Of a DNA stretch of 9,579 nt, positions 1 through 7,107 are shown piece after piece. The position numbers were made by a program, and so were the translations under genes. Source of the stretch: Actinomycetes bacterium. GTDB taxonomy: Bacteria; Actinomycetota; Actinomycetes; Actinomycetales; Cellulomonadaceae. Numbering within the stretch: position 1 is the first letter of the stretch; each line of letters begins with the position of its first letter. The notes under the pieces were generated by a model. It saw only the letters and a list, made by a program, of their open reading frames with translations. It did not search any database and was not told the DNA's origin. The stretch is from the NCBI GenBank assembly GCA_023460255.1, contig JAEWQZ010000244.1, positions 1-9,579 on the forward strand, read 5' to 3'.

Positions 1-1689
1 GATCACGACGGCGTCGGGGCCGAGCCCGCCGGCCGCGCGGCCGAGCGCACCGTTCGCGCCGGGGACGAGCGCGTCGAGCACCTCGGGCTCGGTGCCGGGG
101 GCGGCCGTCAGGACCGTGCCGCCGAGCCGGACCAGGCCGCGGCTGGCGAACGGTGCGACGGAGAAGACCTGCGTCCCGCGCCGCACGCCCTTGCGCAGCC
201 GCAGGAAGAGGATCCCGCCCTCGTCCTCCGGCTCGAAGCCGACGAGCAGCACCGACGGCGCCGCCTCGACGTCGGCGAACGTCACCGACATCCGGGTACC
301 CGCCACGTGGTGCGCGAGGAACGCCGCCTCCTCGGCCGAGTGCGGCCGGGCGCGGTGGTCGACGTCGTTGGTGCCCAGGGCCACCCGCGCGAACTTCGCG
401 TACGCGTAGGCGTCCTCCAGCGTGAGGCGGCCGCCGGGAAGCACGCCGACCCCGCCGTGGGCGGCCGCGGCCGTCAGCCCCTCGGCGGCACGGTCCAGCG
501 CCTCACCCCAGGACGCGCGGCGCAGCTCGCCGCGGGCACCGTCGGTGACGTCGCGGACGAGCGGCGTCGTCAGTCGGTCCGGCAGCCCCTGCCAGGTGAA
601 GGCGAACCGGTCCTTGTCGGAGATCCACTCCTCGTTCACCGCCGGGTCGTCGCCCGCGAGCCGGCGCAGCACCACGCCGCGCCGGTGGTCGATGCGGATC
701 GCCGCGCCGTTGGCGTCGTGCTCGGCGATGCCCGGGGTGGAGACGAGGTCGAACGGCCGGGAGCGGAACCGGTACGCGGCGTTGGTGAGCGCGCCGACCG
801 GGCAGATCTGGATCGTGTTCCCGGAGAAGTACGACGCGAACGGCCGGCCCGTGGTGTCGAGCGTGGCGGCGCCCACCGGGCCCGCGACGTCCTGCTCGGG
901 CACGCCCGTCGACGCGCTGATCGGCGTCCCGTCGGGCTGCACGCCCCGGTACACCGCCGTCGGCGCGGTGTCCGCCCAGTCCAGGACGCCCGGGTCGAAG
1001 CGGCCGATCTGCTGCGCGTGCGGCCCGTGCACGGCCATCCCCGGCGTGCCGCCACCGCGGCCCTGGAGGTCGATGAACGGGTCGCCGGCGATCTCCTCGG
1101 AGAAGCGGGTGCAGCGCTGGCAGAGCACGCACCGGTCCCGGTCGAGCAGGATCTCCGTGGACAGCGCGATCGGCTTGGGGAACGTGCGCTTGACGTCCCG
1201 GAAGCGGGACACGCCGGCCCCGTTGCTCATGGCCTGGTTCTGCAGCGGGCACTCGCCGCCCTTGTCGCAGGTGGGGCAGTCGAGCGGGTGGTTGATGAGC
1301 AGGAACTCGATGATCCCGTGCTGCGCCTTGTCGGCGACCGCCGACGTGCGCTGCGTGCGCACGACCATGCCCGGGGTGGCCTCGGTGGTGCACGCGGTCT
1401 GCGGCTTGGGCATCGGGCGGACGTTGCCCTCGCGGTCCGGCACGGCGACCTCGACCAGGCACTGCCGGCACGCACCGACGGGCTCCAGCAGCGGGTGGTC
1501 GCAGAACCGCGGGATCGCGATGCCGATCTGCTCGGCCGCGCGGATCACCAGCGTGCCCTTCGGCACGGCGATCTCGATGTCGTCGATCGTGAAGCGGACC
1601 TCGTCCGCCGGCCGCTCGGCGGGCACGTCGGCGCCCCCCGTCGCGGGGTTCGCCGCCGTCGCCGGCGGGCTCGTCGGCGTCGTCGTCAT
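1..1689 (-). CDS. nuoG: NADH-quinone oxidoreductase subunit G (NuoG), C-terminus cut by window edge
   Basis: Large iron-sulfur subunit of the complex I peripheral arm, which wires electrons from NuoF/NuoE towards NuoB. I translated the frame by hand: 563 codons from ATG at 1689 to the window edge, with no stop. Visible ligands are the N-terminal [2Fe-2S] set Cys63, Cys74, Cys77, Cys100; the N5-type set His134, Cys138, Cys141, Cys147; and the N4-type set Cys187, Cys190, Cys193, Cys296 (ICPVGAL). After that comes the start of the molybdopterin-oxidoreductase-like domain. The four positions that hold the extra N7 cluster in E. coli NuoG are Ala322, Asp325, Ala329 and Ser357, at exactly C-x2-C-x3-C-x27-C spacing, so N7 is absent. 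Residues about 212-224 and 236-280 look like insertions compared with other actinobacterial NuoG as I remember them. The start overlaps the nuoF stop as ATGA, implying coupling. Actinobacterial NuoG is usually about 800 residues, so roughly 230-280 are missing here. Confidence 0.96.
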   Translation of the reverse strand, partial: MTTTPTSPPATAANPATGGADVPAERPADEVRFTIDDIEIAVPKGTLVIRAAEQIGIAIPRFCDHPLLEPVGACRQCLVEVAVPDREGNVRPMPKPQTACTTEATPGMVVRTQRTSAVADKAQHGIIEFLLINHPLDCPTCDKGGECPLQNQAMSNGAGVSRFRDVKRTFPKPIALSTEILLDRDRCVLCQRCTRFSEEIAGDPFIDLQGRGGGTPGMAVHGPHAQQIGRFDPGVLDWADTAPTAVYRGVQPDGTPISASTGVPEQDVAGPVGAATLDTTGRPFASYFSGNTIQICPVGALTNAAYRFRSRPFDLVSTPGIAEHDANGAAIRIDHRRGVVLRRLAGDDPAVNEEWISDKDRFAFTWQGLPDRLTTPLVRDVTDGARGELRRASWGEALDRAAEGLTAAAAHGGVGVLPGGRLTLEDAYAYAKFARVALGTNDVDHRARPHSAEEAAFLAHHVAGTRMSVTFADVEAAPSVLLVGFEPEDEGGILFLRLRKGVRRGTQVFSVAPFASRGLVRLGGTVLTAAPGTEPEVLDALVPGANGALGRAAGGLGPDAVVI

Positions 1690-3023
1690 GCGTGCACCCC
1701 ACCCTGCACCCGGGCCGAGGCCCTCGGCGTGTAGTCGAACCGTGCGGAGGCCACCGGGTCGAACGGGCAGCCGCCCGTCGTCACGTGCGCCTCGTACTCC
1801 TCACGGAAGTACTGGATGCTCGACGTCACGGGCGACGTCGCCCCGTCCCCGAGGGCGCAGAACGCCCGGCCGAGGATGTTGTCGCAGACGTCCAGGAGCG
1901 TCGCGAGGTCCTCGGCGGTGCCCTCGCCCGCCTCCAGGCGGTGGTAGATGAGCTTCATCCAGTACGTGCCCTCCCGGCAGGGCGTGCACTTGCCGCAGGA
2001 CTCGTGGGCGTAGAAGTCGGTCCAGCGCGACACGGCGCGGACGACGCAGGTGGTGTCGTCGAAGATCTGCAGGGCCCGCGTGCCGAGCATCGAGCCGGCC
2101 GCGCCGACCGACTCGTAGTCGAGCGGCACGTCGAGGTGCTCGGCCGTGAAGATCGGCGTCGACGACCCGCCGGGCGTCCAGAACTTCAGGCTCCGCCCCC
2201 CGCGGATGCCGCCCGCCATGTCGAGCAGCTCGCGCAGGGTGACGCCCAGCGGCGCCTCGTACTGCCCGGGCCGCGTGACGTGCCCGGACAGCGAGAAGAT
2301 CCCGTAGCCGGTCGACCGCTCCGTGCCCATGGACCGGAACCAGTCGGCGCCGTTGGCGACGATCGACGGGACGCTGGCGATCGTCTCGACGTTGTTGACC
2401 ACCGTCGGGCGGCCGTACAGGCCCGCGACCGCCGGGAACGGTGGCTTCAGGCGCGGCTGGCCACGGCGGCCCTCGAGCGAGTCGAGCAGCGCCGTCTCCT
2501 CGCCGCAGATGTAGGCGCCCGCACCGGCGTGCACCGTCAGCTCGAGGTCGAAGCCCGAGCCGAGGATGTCGCGCCCGAGCAGGCCAGCCTCGCGCGCCTC
2601 CGCGACGGCTGCCAGCAGCCGCCGGTACACGTGCAGCACCTCACCGCGCACGTAGATGAACGCGTGGTGGCAGCCGATCGCGTAGGACGTGATGATCGCG
2701 CCCTCGATGAGCAGGTGCGGGTCCGCCATCATCAGCGGGATGTCCTTGCAGGTCCCCGGCTCCGACTCGTCGGCGTTGACCACGAGGTAGCGCGGACCGC
2801 CGTCCGGCGCCGGCAGGAAGCCCCACTTCATGCCCGCCGGGAAGCCGGCACCACCGCGACCGCGCAGGCCGGAGTCCTTCACGGCGGCGACCACGTCCGC
2901 CGGTGCCGTGCCGAGCGCGGTCCGCAGGGCCTGGTAGCCGCCGGCCTTCCGGTAGGCGTCGAGCGTCCACGAGCGCGGCGCGTCCCAGCGCTCGGAGAGG
3001 ACGGGGGTCAGCGTCGTCGCCAT
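1686..3023 (-). CDS. nuoF: NADH-quinone oxidoreductase subunit F (NuoF), NADH/FMN-binding
   Basis: Catalytic NADH-oxidising flavoprotein of complex I. It takes hydride from NADH onto FMN and passes electrons through its [4Fe-4S] cluster N3. The 445-residue product has the full family pattern: the glycine-rich nucleotide motif GLRGRGGAGFPAG at 53-65, NADESEPGTCKD at 83-94, the second binding segment GAGAYICGEETALL at 167-180, and cluster ligands Cys343, Cys346, Cys349 (SCGKCTPCREG) plus Cys389 (AFCALGDGA). Length is normal for the family. A GTG at 3026 directly precedes the chosen ATG at 3023. The Shine-Dalgarno GAGGAGG lies 4 nt from the ATG but only 1 nt from the GTG, so I prefer ATG, which gives the TGATG overlap with the nuoE stop that is also seen at nuoC/D and nuoD/E. 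The stop overlaps the nuoG start by 4 nt. No key residue is missing. Confidence 0.97.
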   Translation of the reverse strand: MATTLTPVLSERWDAPRSWTLDAYRKAGGYQALRTALGTAPADVVAAVKDSGLRGRGGAGFPAGMKWGFLPAPDGGPRYLVVNADESEPGTCKDIPLMMADPHLLIEGAIITSYAIGCHHAFIYVRGEVLHVYRRLLAAVAEAREAGLLGRDILGSGFDLELTVHAGAGAYICGEETALLDSLEGRRGQPRLKPPFPAVAGLYGRPTVVNNVETIASVPSIVANGADWFRSMGTERSTGYGIFSLSGHVTRPGQYEAPLGVTLRELLDMAGGIRGGRSLKFWTPGGSSTPIFTAEHLDVPLDYESVGAAGSMLGTRALQIFDDTTCVVRAVSRWTDFYAHESCGKCTPCREGTYWMKLIYHRLEAGEGTAEDLATLLDVCDNILGRAFCALGDGATSPVTSSIQYFREEYEAHVTTGGCPFDPVASARFDYTPRASARVQGGVHA

Positions 3024-3853
3024 CACGCCTCCTCGGAGGGCTCACGGCCCGTGTCGGTGTCGGCCGAGCCGCCCGACGGCGGGGCGGAGGGCGTGTCGAC
3101 GCTCGACTGCTCACCGCCGGGGACCGGCGCGACCTGTCCGGGCGCGACGTCCGCGCCCGACCCGGCGGCGCTCCCGGCCGGTGCCGTCCAGCCCTTCTCG
3201 CGGGCGAGGCGCAGGCCGGCCAGCGTCGCCGGACCCGCGCCCACCCCCTCGTCGGCGCGGCCGTCGGGGAAGCCCGCGAGGACCCGCGACATCTGCTTGA
3301 ACGTGCACACCGAGCCGGCGCCGCGCGTCGGGGCCACCTGCTCGCCGGCGCGCAGCCGGTCGACGACGTCGACCGCCGAGTCCGGCGTCTGCTCGTCGAA
3401 GAACTCCCAGTTGACCATCATCACCGGCGCGTAGTCGCAGGCCGCGTTGCACTCGATGCGCTCGAGCGTGATCGCGCCGTCCTCGGTGGTCTCGTCGTGC
3501 CCGACGCCGAGGTGGTCGGCCAGCTCGTCGAAGATCGCGTCACCGCCCATCACCGCGCACAGCGTGTTCGTGCACACGCCGACCGTGTACTGCCCGTTCG
3601 GGTGCCGCTTGTACTGCGTGTAGAACGTCGCGACCGCCGAGACCTCCGCCGTCGACAGACCCAGGGTCCGTGCGCAGAACGCGATGCCGTCCGGGCTCAC
3701 GTAGCCGTCCTCCGACTGCACCAGGTGCAGCAGGGGCAGCAGCCCCGACTGCGGGTGCTCCGGGTAGCGGGCGAGGATCGCCGCGGCGTCCGCCTCCAGC
3801 CGCTCGAGCTTGGCGCCCTCGTACGGCTCGTAGGCCTGCGTCCGGGTGCTCAT
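3023..3853 (-). CDS. nuoE: NADH-quinone oxidoreductase subunit E (NuoE), [2Fe-2S] subunit with long C-terminal tail
   Basis: Thioredoxin-fold [2Fe-2S] subunit (cluster N1a) that partners NuoF in the NADH-dehydrogenase module. The 276-residue product starts at the ATG at 3853, which shares one base with the nuoD stop (TGATG). An upstream in-frame extension would only run into nuoD. Helical N-terminal region at about 15-80; cluster ligands Cys94 and Cys99 (GVCTNTLC, C-x4-C) and Cys135 and Cys139 (CNAAC, C-x3-C). Segment 182-226 (TFKQMSRVLAGFPDGRADEG... to GWTAP) resembles a conserved C-terminal extension that I recall from other actinobacterial NuoE proteins. The last 50 residues (227-276) are Gly/Ala/Ser/Pro/Asp-rich, acidic and probably disordered. 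E. coli NuoE is about 166 residues, so this one carries about 110 more at the C-terminus. All four ligands are present, so it should be functional. Confidence 0.96.
   Translation of the reverse strand: MSTRTQAYEPYEGAKLERLEADAAAILARYPEHPQSGLLPLLHLVQSEDGYVSPDGIAFCARTLGLSTAEVSAVATFYTQYKRHPNGQYTVGVCTNTLCAVMGGDAIFDELADHLGVGHDETTEDGAITLERIECNAACDYAPVMMVNWEFFDEQTPDSAVDVVDRLRAGEQVAPTRGAGSVCTFKQMSRVLAGFPDGRADEGVGAGPATLAGLRLAREKGWTAPAGSAAGSGADVAPGQVAPVPGGEQSSVDTPSAPPSGGSADTDTGREPSEEA
3028..3034 (-). promoter_or_regulatory. nuoF ribosome binding site deciding the start codon
   Basis: GAGGAGG on the minus strand lies inside the end of nuoE, 4 nt before ATG 3023, and favours that ATG over the adjacent GTG at 3026. 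It sits in the near-palindrome CCTCCGAGGAGG, so the site could fold weakly on itself (4-bp stem, 4-nt loop). Whether this limits NuoF translation is inference. Confidence 0.6.
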
Positions 3854-5202
3854 CAGCGGTCCACGCCTCCCATCACGGGGTCGATCCCCGCCACCGCCAC
3901 CACGACGTCGGCCAGCAGGCCGCCCTCGCACATCAGTGAGACGGCCTGGAGGTTGTTGAACGAGGGGTCACGGAAGTGCGCCCGGTACGGGCGCGTCCCG
4001 CCGTCGGACACCAGGTGCACGAGGAGCTCCCCGCGCGGGGCCTCGACGGACTGCGTCGCCTGCCCGGCCGGCACCCGGAACCCCTCGGTGACGAGCTTGA
4101 AGTGGTGGATGAGCGCCTCCATCGAGGTGCCCATGATCTCCCTGATGTGGTCCAGGGAGTTGCCCATGCCGTCCGAGCCGATCGCCAGCTGCGCGGGCCA
4201 GGCGATCTTCTTGTCCGCGACCATCACCGGGCCGGCGCCCATCGCCTGGAGCCGGTCGAGCGTCTGCTCGACGATCCGCAGCGACTGGTAGCACTCCTCC
4301 AGGCGCAGCACGACGCGCGAGTAGGAGTCGGCGTCCGTCGAGGTCGGCACGTCGAAGTCGTACGTCTCGTAGCCGCAGTACGGCGTGTGCTTGCGGACGT
4401 CGTAGGGCAGGCCCGTCGCCCGCAGCATCGGACCCGTGATGCCGAGCGCCATGCAGCCGGCCAGGCTCAGGTGGCCGACGTCGACGAGGCGTCCCTTGAA
4501 GATCGGGTTGGCCAGCATGAGGTCGCCGAGCTGGCCCAGGTAGTCGCGGATCGTCGGCAGCGCCTCGCGGATCGTGTCCAGCGCGCCGGGCGGGATGTCC
4601 TGCGCGACGCCGCCGGGCCGGATGAACCCGTGGTTCATCCGCAGGCCGGTGATGAGCTCGAAGATCCGCAGGATCTCCTCGCGGGCGGTGAAGCCCGTCG
4701 TCATGATCGTCGTCGCGCCGAGCTCGTTGCCGCCGGTGGCCAGCGCGATGAGGTGCGAGGACACCCGGTTGAGCTCCATCAGCAGCACGCGGATCACCGT
4801 CGCGCGCTCGGGCACGTCGTCGGTGACGCCGAGCAGCTTCTCCACGGCGAGGCAGTGCCCGACCTCCTGGAAGAACGGCGCCAGGTAGTCCATCCGCGTG
4901 CACAGCGTCACGCCCTGGGTCCAGGTGCGGAACTCCATCTGCTTCTCGATGCCGGTGTGCAGGTACCCGACGCCGCACCGGGCCTCGGTGACCGTCTCGC
5001 CGTCGATCTCGAGCATGAGCCGGAGCACGCCGTGGGTCGACGGGTGCTGCGGACCCATGTTGACGACGATGCGCTCCTCGCCGAGGCGCGCCGCCTCCTC
5101 GGCGATCTGCGACCAGTCGCCGCCGGTGGCCTCGAACGTGGGGACGCCCTCGTCCCCCTCGTCGACGATGTGCCCGCTCGCGTGGGCGGTCTGCTCGCTC
5201 AT
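3853..5202 (-). CDS. nuoD: NADH-quinone oxidoreductase subunit D (NuoD), 49-kDa quinone-site subunit
   Basis: Together with NuoB it forms the quinone-reduction chamber at the foot of the peripheral arm. Here the acceptor should be menaquinone. The 449-residue product shows NMGPQHPSTHGVLR at 48-61 with His53 and His57, LHTGIEK at 81-87, and RMDYLAP with Tyr106. By spacing to the Yarrowia 49-kDa subunit (His91, His95, Tyr144) these are the quinone-headgroup residues. RPGGVAQD is at 195-202 and the C-terminus ends DPVMGGVDR as in the family. The first 40 residues are an acidic, weakly conserved leader. ATG 5202 shares a base with the nuoC stop (TGATG). GGAGGG lies about 10 nt upstream, a somewhat long spacing that fits re-initiation. 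nuoC and nuoD are separate genes here, unlike the E. coli nuoCD fusion. Confidence 0.97.
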   Translation of the reverse strand: MSEQTAHASGHIVDEGDEGVPTFEATGGDWSQIAEEAARLGEERIVVNMGPQHPSTHGVLRLMLEIDGETVTEARCGVGYLHTGIEKQMEFRTWTQGVTLCTRMDYLAPFFQEVGHCLAVEKLLGVTDDVPERATVIRVLLMELNRVSSHLIALATGGNELGATTIMTTGFTAREEILRIFELITGLRMNHGFIRPGGVAQDIPPGALDTIREALPTIRDYLGQLGDLMLANPIFKGRLVDVGHLSLAGCMALGITGPMLRATGLPYDVRKHTPYCGYETYDFDVPTSTDADSYSRVVLRLEECYQSLRIVEQTLDRLQAMGAGPVMVADKKIAWPAQLAIGSDGMGNSLDHIREIMGTSMEALIHHFKLVTEGFRVPAGQATQSVEAPRGELLVHLVSDGGTRPYRAHFRDPSFNNLQAVSLMCEGGLLADVVVAVAGIDPVMGGVDR

Positions 5203-6029
5203 CAGGTGTACGCCCTCCGGTGCTCGGGCGACGGGATCTGCGCGCCCTTGTACTCCACGGGGATGCCGCCGAGCGGGTAGTCCTTGCGCTGCGGGTGGCC
5301 GGCCCAGTCGTCGGGCATCTCGATCCGCGCGAGGCCCGGGTGGTCGTCGAAGACGATGCCGAAGAAGTCGAACGTCTCCCGCTCGTGCCAGTCGTGCCCG
5401 GGGTAGACCGGCGTGGACGACGGGATGTGCGGGTCGGCGTCGGGCACCGCGACCTCGAGCCGCAGCCGGCGCCCGTGCGTCACCGAGCACAGGTGGTAGA
5501 CGGCGTGCAGCTCGCGCCCGGCGTCGTGCGGGTAGTGCACGCCCGAGACGCCCAGCCCGAGCTCGAAGCGCAGGTCGGTGTCGTCACGCAGCGCGCGGCA
5601 CACGGTGACCACGTGCTCCCGACGGACGTACAGCGTGAGCTCACCGCGGTCCACCACGACCTTCTCGACGGCGTCGTCGAAGGCGACGCCCTGCTCGGCC
5701 AGGACCTCCGCGAGGATGTCCACGACCTCGTCGAACCAGCCGCCGTACGGCCGCTCGCTGGGCTGCGGCATCGCGATCGTCCGCACGAGGCCGCCGAAGC
5801 CGGAGGTGTCGCCGGTGTCCTGCGCGCCGAACATGCCGCGCCGCACGTCGACGACGTCGAGCGGGGTCCGCCCGGCGGGCTCCAGGGCCGCGTCGCCGGG
5901 CAGGTTCGCCGCGCCCGCCTCGTGCGCAGCCTCCGACGTGGTCTGCGGGGTGTCCGGCGCCGGGGTGCCGACCGCCTGCACGCCCGCCTTCGCGGCCGCT
6001 GCCGCGTCCCGCGCGTCGGCGTCGCTCAT
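5202..6029 (-). CDS. nuoC: NADH-quinone oxidoreductase subunit C (NuoC), 30-kDa subunit
   Basis: Structural subunit of the complex I connecting module; it carries no cofactor and packs against NuoD and NuoB. The 275-residue product has the 30-kDa signature at 216-254: ERETFDFFGIVF, then HPGLARIEMPDDW, then GHPQRKDYPLGG. Residues 62-85 (VRRGMFGAQDTGDTSGFGGL) are a segment typical of actinobacterial NuoC. Residues 1-54 are an Ala/Pro/Thr-rich low-complexity leader absent from short homologues. The ATG at 6029 overlaps the nuoB stop by 4 nt (ATGA), with AAGGGG 8 nt upstream. The frame is open well upstream inside nuoB, but that stretch reads as Arg-rich out-of-frame nuoB and is not coding. The stop shares a base with the nuoD ATG. 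Confidence 0.95.
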   Translation of the reverse strand: MSDADARDAAAAAKAGVQAVGTPAPDTPQTTSEAAHEAGAANLPGDAALEPAGRTPLDVVDVRRGMFGAQDTGDTSGFGGLVRTIAMPQPSERPYGGWFDEVVDILAEVLAEQGVAFDDAVEKVVVDRGELTLYVRREHVVTVCRALRDDTDLRFELGLGVSGVHYPHDAGRELHAVYHLCSVTHGRRLRLEVAVPDADPHIPSSTPVYPGHDWHERETFDFFGIVFDDHPGLARIEMPDDWAGHPQRKDYPLGGIPVEYKGAQIPSPEHRRAYT

Positions 6030-6577
6030 CGGAGCAGCCCCTTCATCTCGGAGGTGGGCGTCACGGCCAGCGCGGCCTCCTCGGCGGCGCGGGCCGCAGC
6101 CTCGCGGTTCACGCCGAGGGGGGCGTGACGGACCTGCTCGTGCAGCGCGAGGATCGCGTTGAGCAGCATCTCCGGGCGCGGGGGGCAGCCCGGCAGGTAG
6201 ATGTCCACCGGCACGATGTGGTCCACGCCCTGCACCAGCGCGTAGTTGTTGAACATGCCGCCGGACGAGGCGCACACGCCCATCGACAGCACCCACTTGG
6301 GCTCGGACATCTGGTCGTAGACCTGCCGCACCACCGGCGCCATCTTCTGGCTGACCCGTCCGGCCACGATCATCAGGTCGGCCTGGCGCGGCGACGCGCG
6401 GAAGACCTCCATGCCGAAGCGGGAGATGTCGAAGCGCGAGGTGCCGGTCGCCATCATCTCGATGGCGCAGCACGCGAGCCCGAACGTGACCGGCCACATC
6501 GACGCCTTGCGGACCAGCCCCGTGAACTTCTCGACGCTGGTCAGCAGGAAGCCGGACGGTGCCTCCTCGATGCCCAT
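6026..6577 (-). CDS. nuoB: NADH-quinone oxidoreductase subunit B (NuoB), PSST subunit with cluster N2
   Basis: Carries the terminal [4Fe-4S] cluster N2, which hands electrons to quinone at the NuoB/NuoD interface. The 183-residue product has all four ligands: tandem Cys36-Cys37 (GLACCAIEMM), Cys102 (GVCASSGGMFNNYA) and Cys131 (LPGCPPRPE). The hydrophobic hinge near MWPVTFG (28-34) is also typical. The last 30 residues (about 155-183) form an Ala/Glu-rich tail. The start is well fixed by AAGGAGG 6 nt upstream of ATG 6577. The gene is separated from nuoA by 82 nt, the only real gap inside the nuo run, and it overlaps nuoC by 4 nt. Confidence 0.97.
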   Translation of the reverse strand: MGIEEAPSGFLLTSVEKFTGLVRKASMWPVTFGLACCAIEMMATGTSRFDISRFGMEVFRASPRQADLMIVAGRVSQKMAPVVRQVYDQMSEPKWVLSMGVCASSGGMFNNYALVQGVDHIVPVDIYLPGCPPRPEMLLNAILALHEQVRHAPLGVNREAAARAAEEAALAVTPTSEMKGLLR

Positions 6578-6583
6578 CGCGCT

Positions 6584-6590
6584 CCTCCTT
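6584..6590 (-). promoter_or_regulatory. Strong nuoB ribosome binding site
   Basis: Full AAGGAGG on the minus strand, 6 nt before the nuoB ATG. It is the best Shine-Dalgarno sequence in the window and suits independent initiation after the 82-nt nuoA-nuoB gap. The rest of that gap (6591-6659) shows no promoter or hairpin that I can support. Confidence 0.7.
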
Positions 6591-6659
6591 CCCGGGTGGT
6601 GGTCGTGCCGTGCGACGTGCTCGCCGGCGTCGTGCCTGCGCGCGTCGGTCCCTGTCGGA

Positions 6660-7022
6660 TCAGTCCCACTCGAAGCCGCCCTTGCGCCACTCGTAGACGA
6701 AGGGGACGGTGATGAGCGCGATGAAGGCGATCATCGCCACGACGCCGTGGATGGCCAGCTCGCGGAAGCCCACGGCCCACGGGTACATGAACACGACCTC
6801 GATGTCGAAGATGATGAAGCTCATCGCGACGAGGTAGTACTTCACCGGGAACCGGCCGTGGCCGACCGCGTGCGGGGTCGGGTCGATGCCGCACTCGTAG
6901 GCCTCGAGCTTGGCGCGGTTGTAGCGCTTGGGGCCGAGGATCGCGCTCGCGCCGACGCCGCCGAGGGCCAGGACCGCCGCGATCCCCATCAGCACCAGGA
7001 TCGGCACGTACGGGTTGGTCAT
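6660..7022 (-). CDS. nuoA: NADH-quinone oxidoreductase subunit A (NuoA), membrane subunit
   Basis: ND3-type membrane subunit next to the quinone channel, linking the peripheral arm to the proton-pumping arm. The 120-residue product has three predicted membrane helices at about 6-28, 61-80 and 91-110. Between helices 1 and 2 is the conserved loop AYECGIDP (41-48), with Cys44 the equivalent of the ND3 loop cysteine. The FDIE motif (72-75) with acidic Asp73 and Glu75 lies in helix 2, and VKYYLVAM at 60-67 is typical. Length and order are normal. GGAGG lies 5 nt upstream of ATG 7022. It follows the reductase gene by 85 nt and is the first nuo gene; I found no clear promoter in that gap, so it is probably co-transcribed with the reductase. 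Confidence 0.97.
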   Translation of the reverse strand: MTNPYVPILVLMGIAAVLALGGVGASAILGPKRYNRAKLEAYECGIDPTPHAVGHGRFPVKYYLVAMSFIIFDIEVVFMYPWAVGFRELAIHGVVAMIAFIALITVPFVYEWRKGGFEWD

Positions 7023-7043
7023 CGGGCCCTCCAGCCGGGTCGG

Positions 7044-7061
7044 GGCGGCCGCGGGGCCGCC
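7044..7061. repeat. Perfect GC hairpin between the reductase gene and nuoA
   Basis: GGCGGCC, loop GCGG, GGCCGCC: a 7-bp all-GC stem with a 4-nt loop, 46 nt after the reductase stop and 22 nt before the nuoA ATG on the minus strand. There is no U-run on its 3' side, so it is not a classic Rho-independent terminator. It could be an attenuator, an RNA processing or stability element that sets different levels of reductase and nuo mRNA, or simply a by-product of high GC. Structure is seen directly; role is inference. Confidence 0.5.
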
Positions 7062-7107
7062 GCACGGGCGTCAGGTGGCGGTGTGGCCTCCGCCGAGTGT
7101 GGTCGGG

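Noticed and set aside
307..1734. Long plus-strand open frames across the window (for example 307-1734, 422-1951, 1692-3434, 6928-8475)
   Set aside because: They are antisense to well-recognised nuo and reductase genes and give Arg/Ala/Gly-rich sequence with no motif, as expected from very high GC where stop codons are rare.
3024..3026. GTG at 3026 as the nuoF start
   Set aside because: It would sit only 1 nt after the GGAGG; ATG 3023 has better spacing and fits the TGATG pattern of the neighbouring junctions.
6030..6497. Upstream extension of the nuoC frame into nuoB
   Set aside because: The sequence is an out-of-frame shadow of nuoB; the ATGA overlap at 6029 with AAGGGG upstream gives the expected NuoC N-terminus.
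7023..7107. Separate nuoA promoter
   Set aside because: No TAnnnT-type -10 with a usable -35 and no operator-like palindrome other than the GC hairpin were visible on the minus strand.
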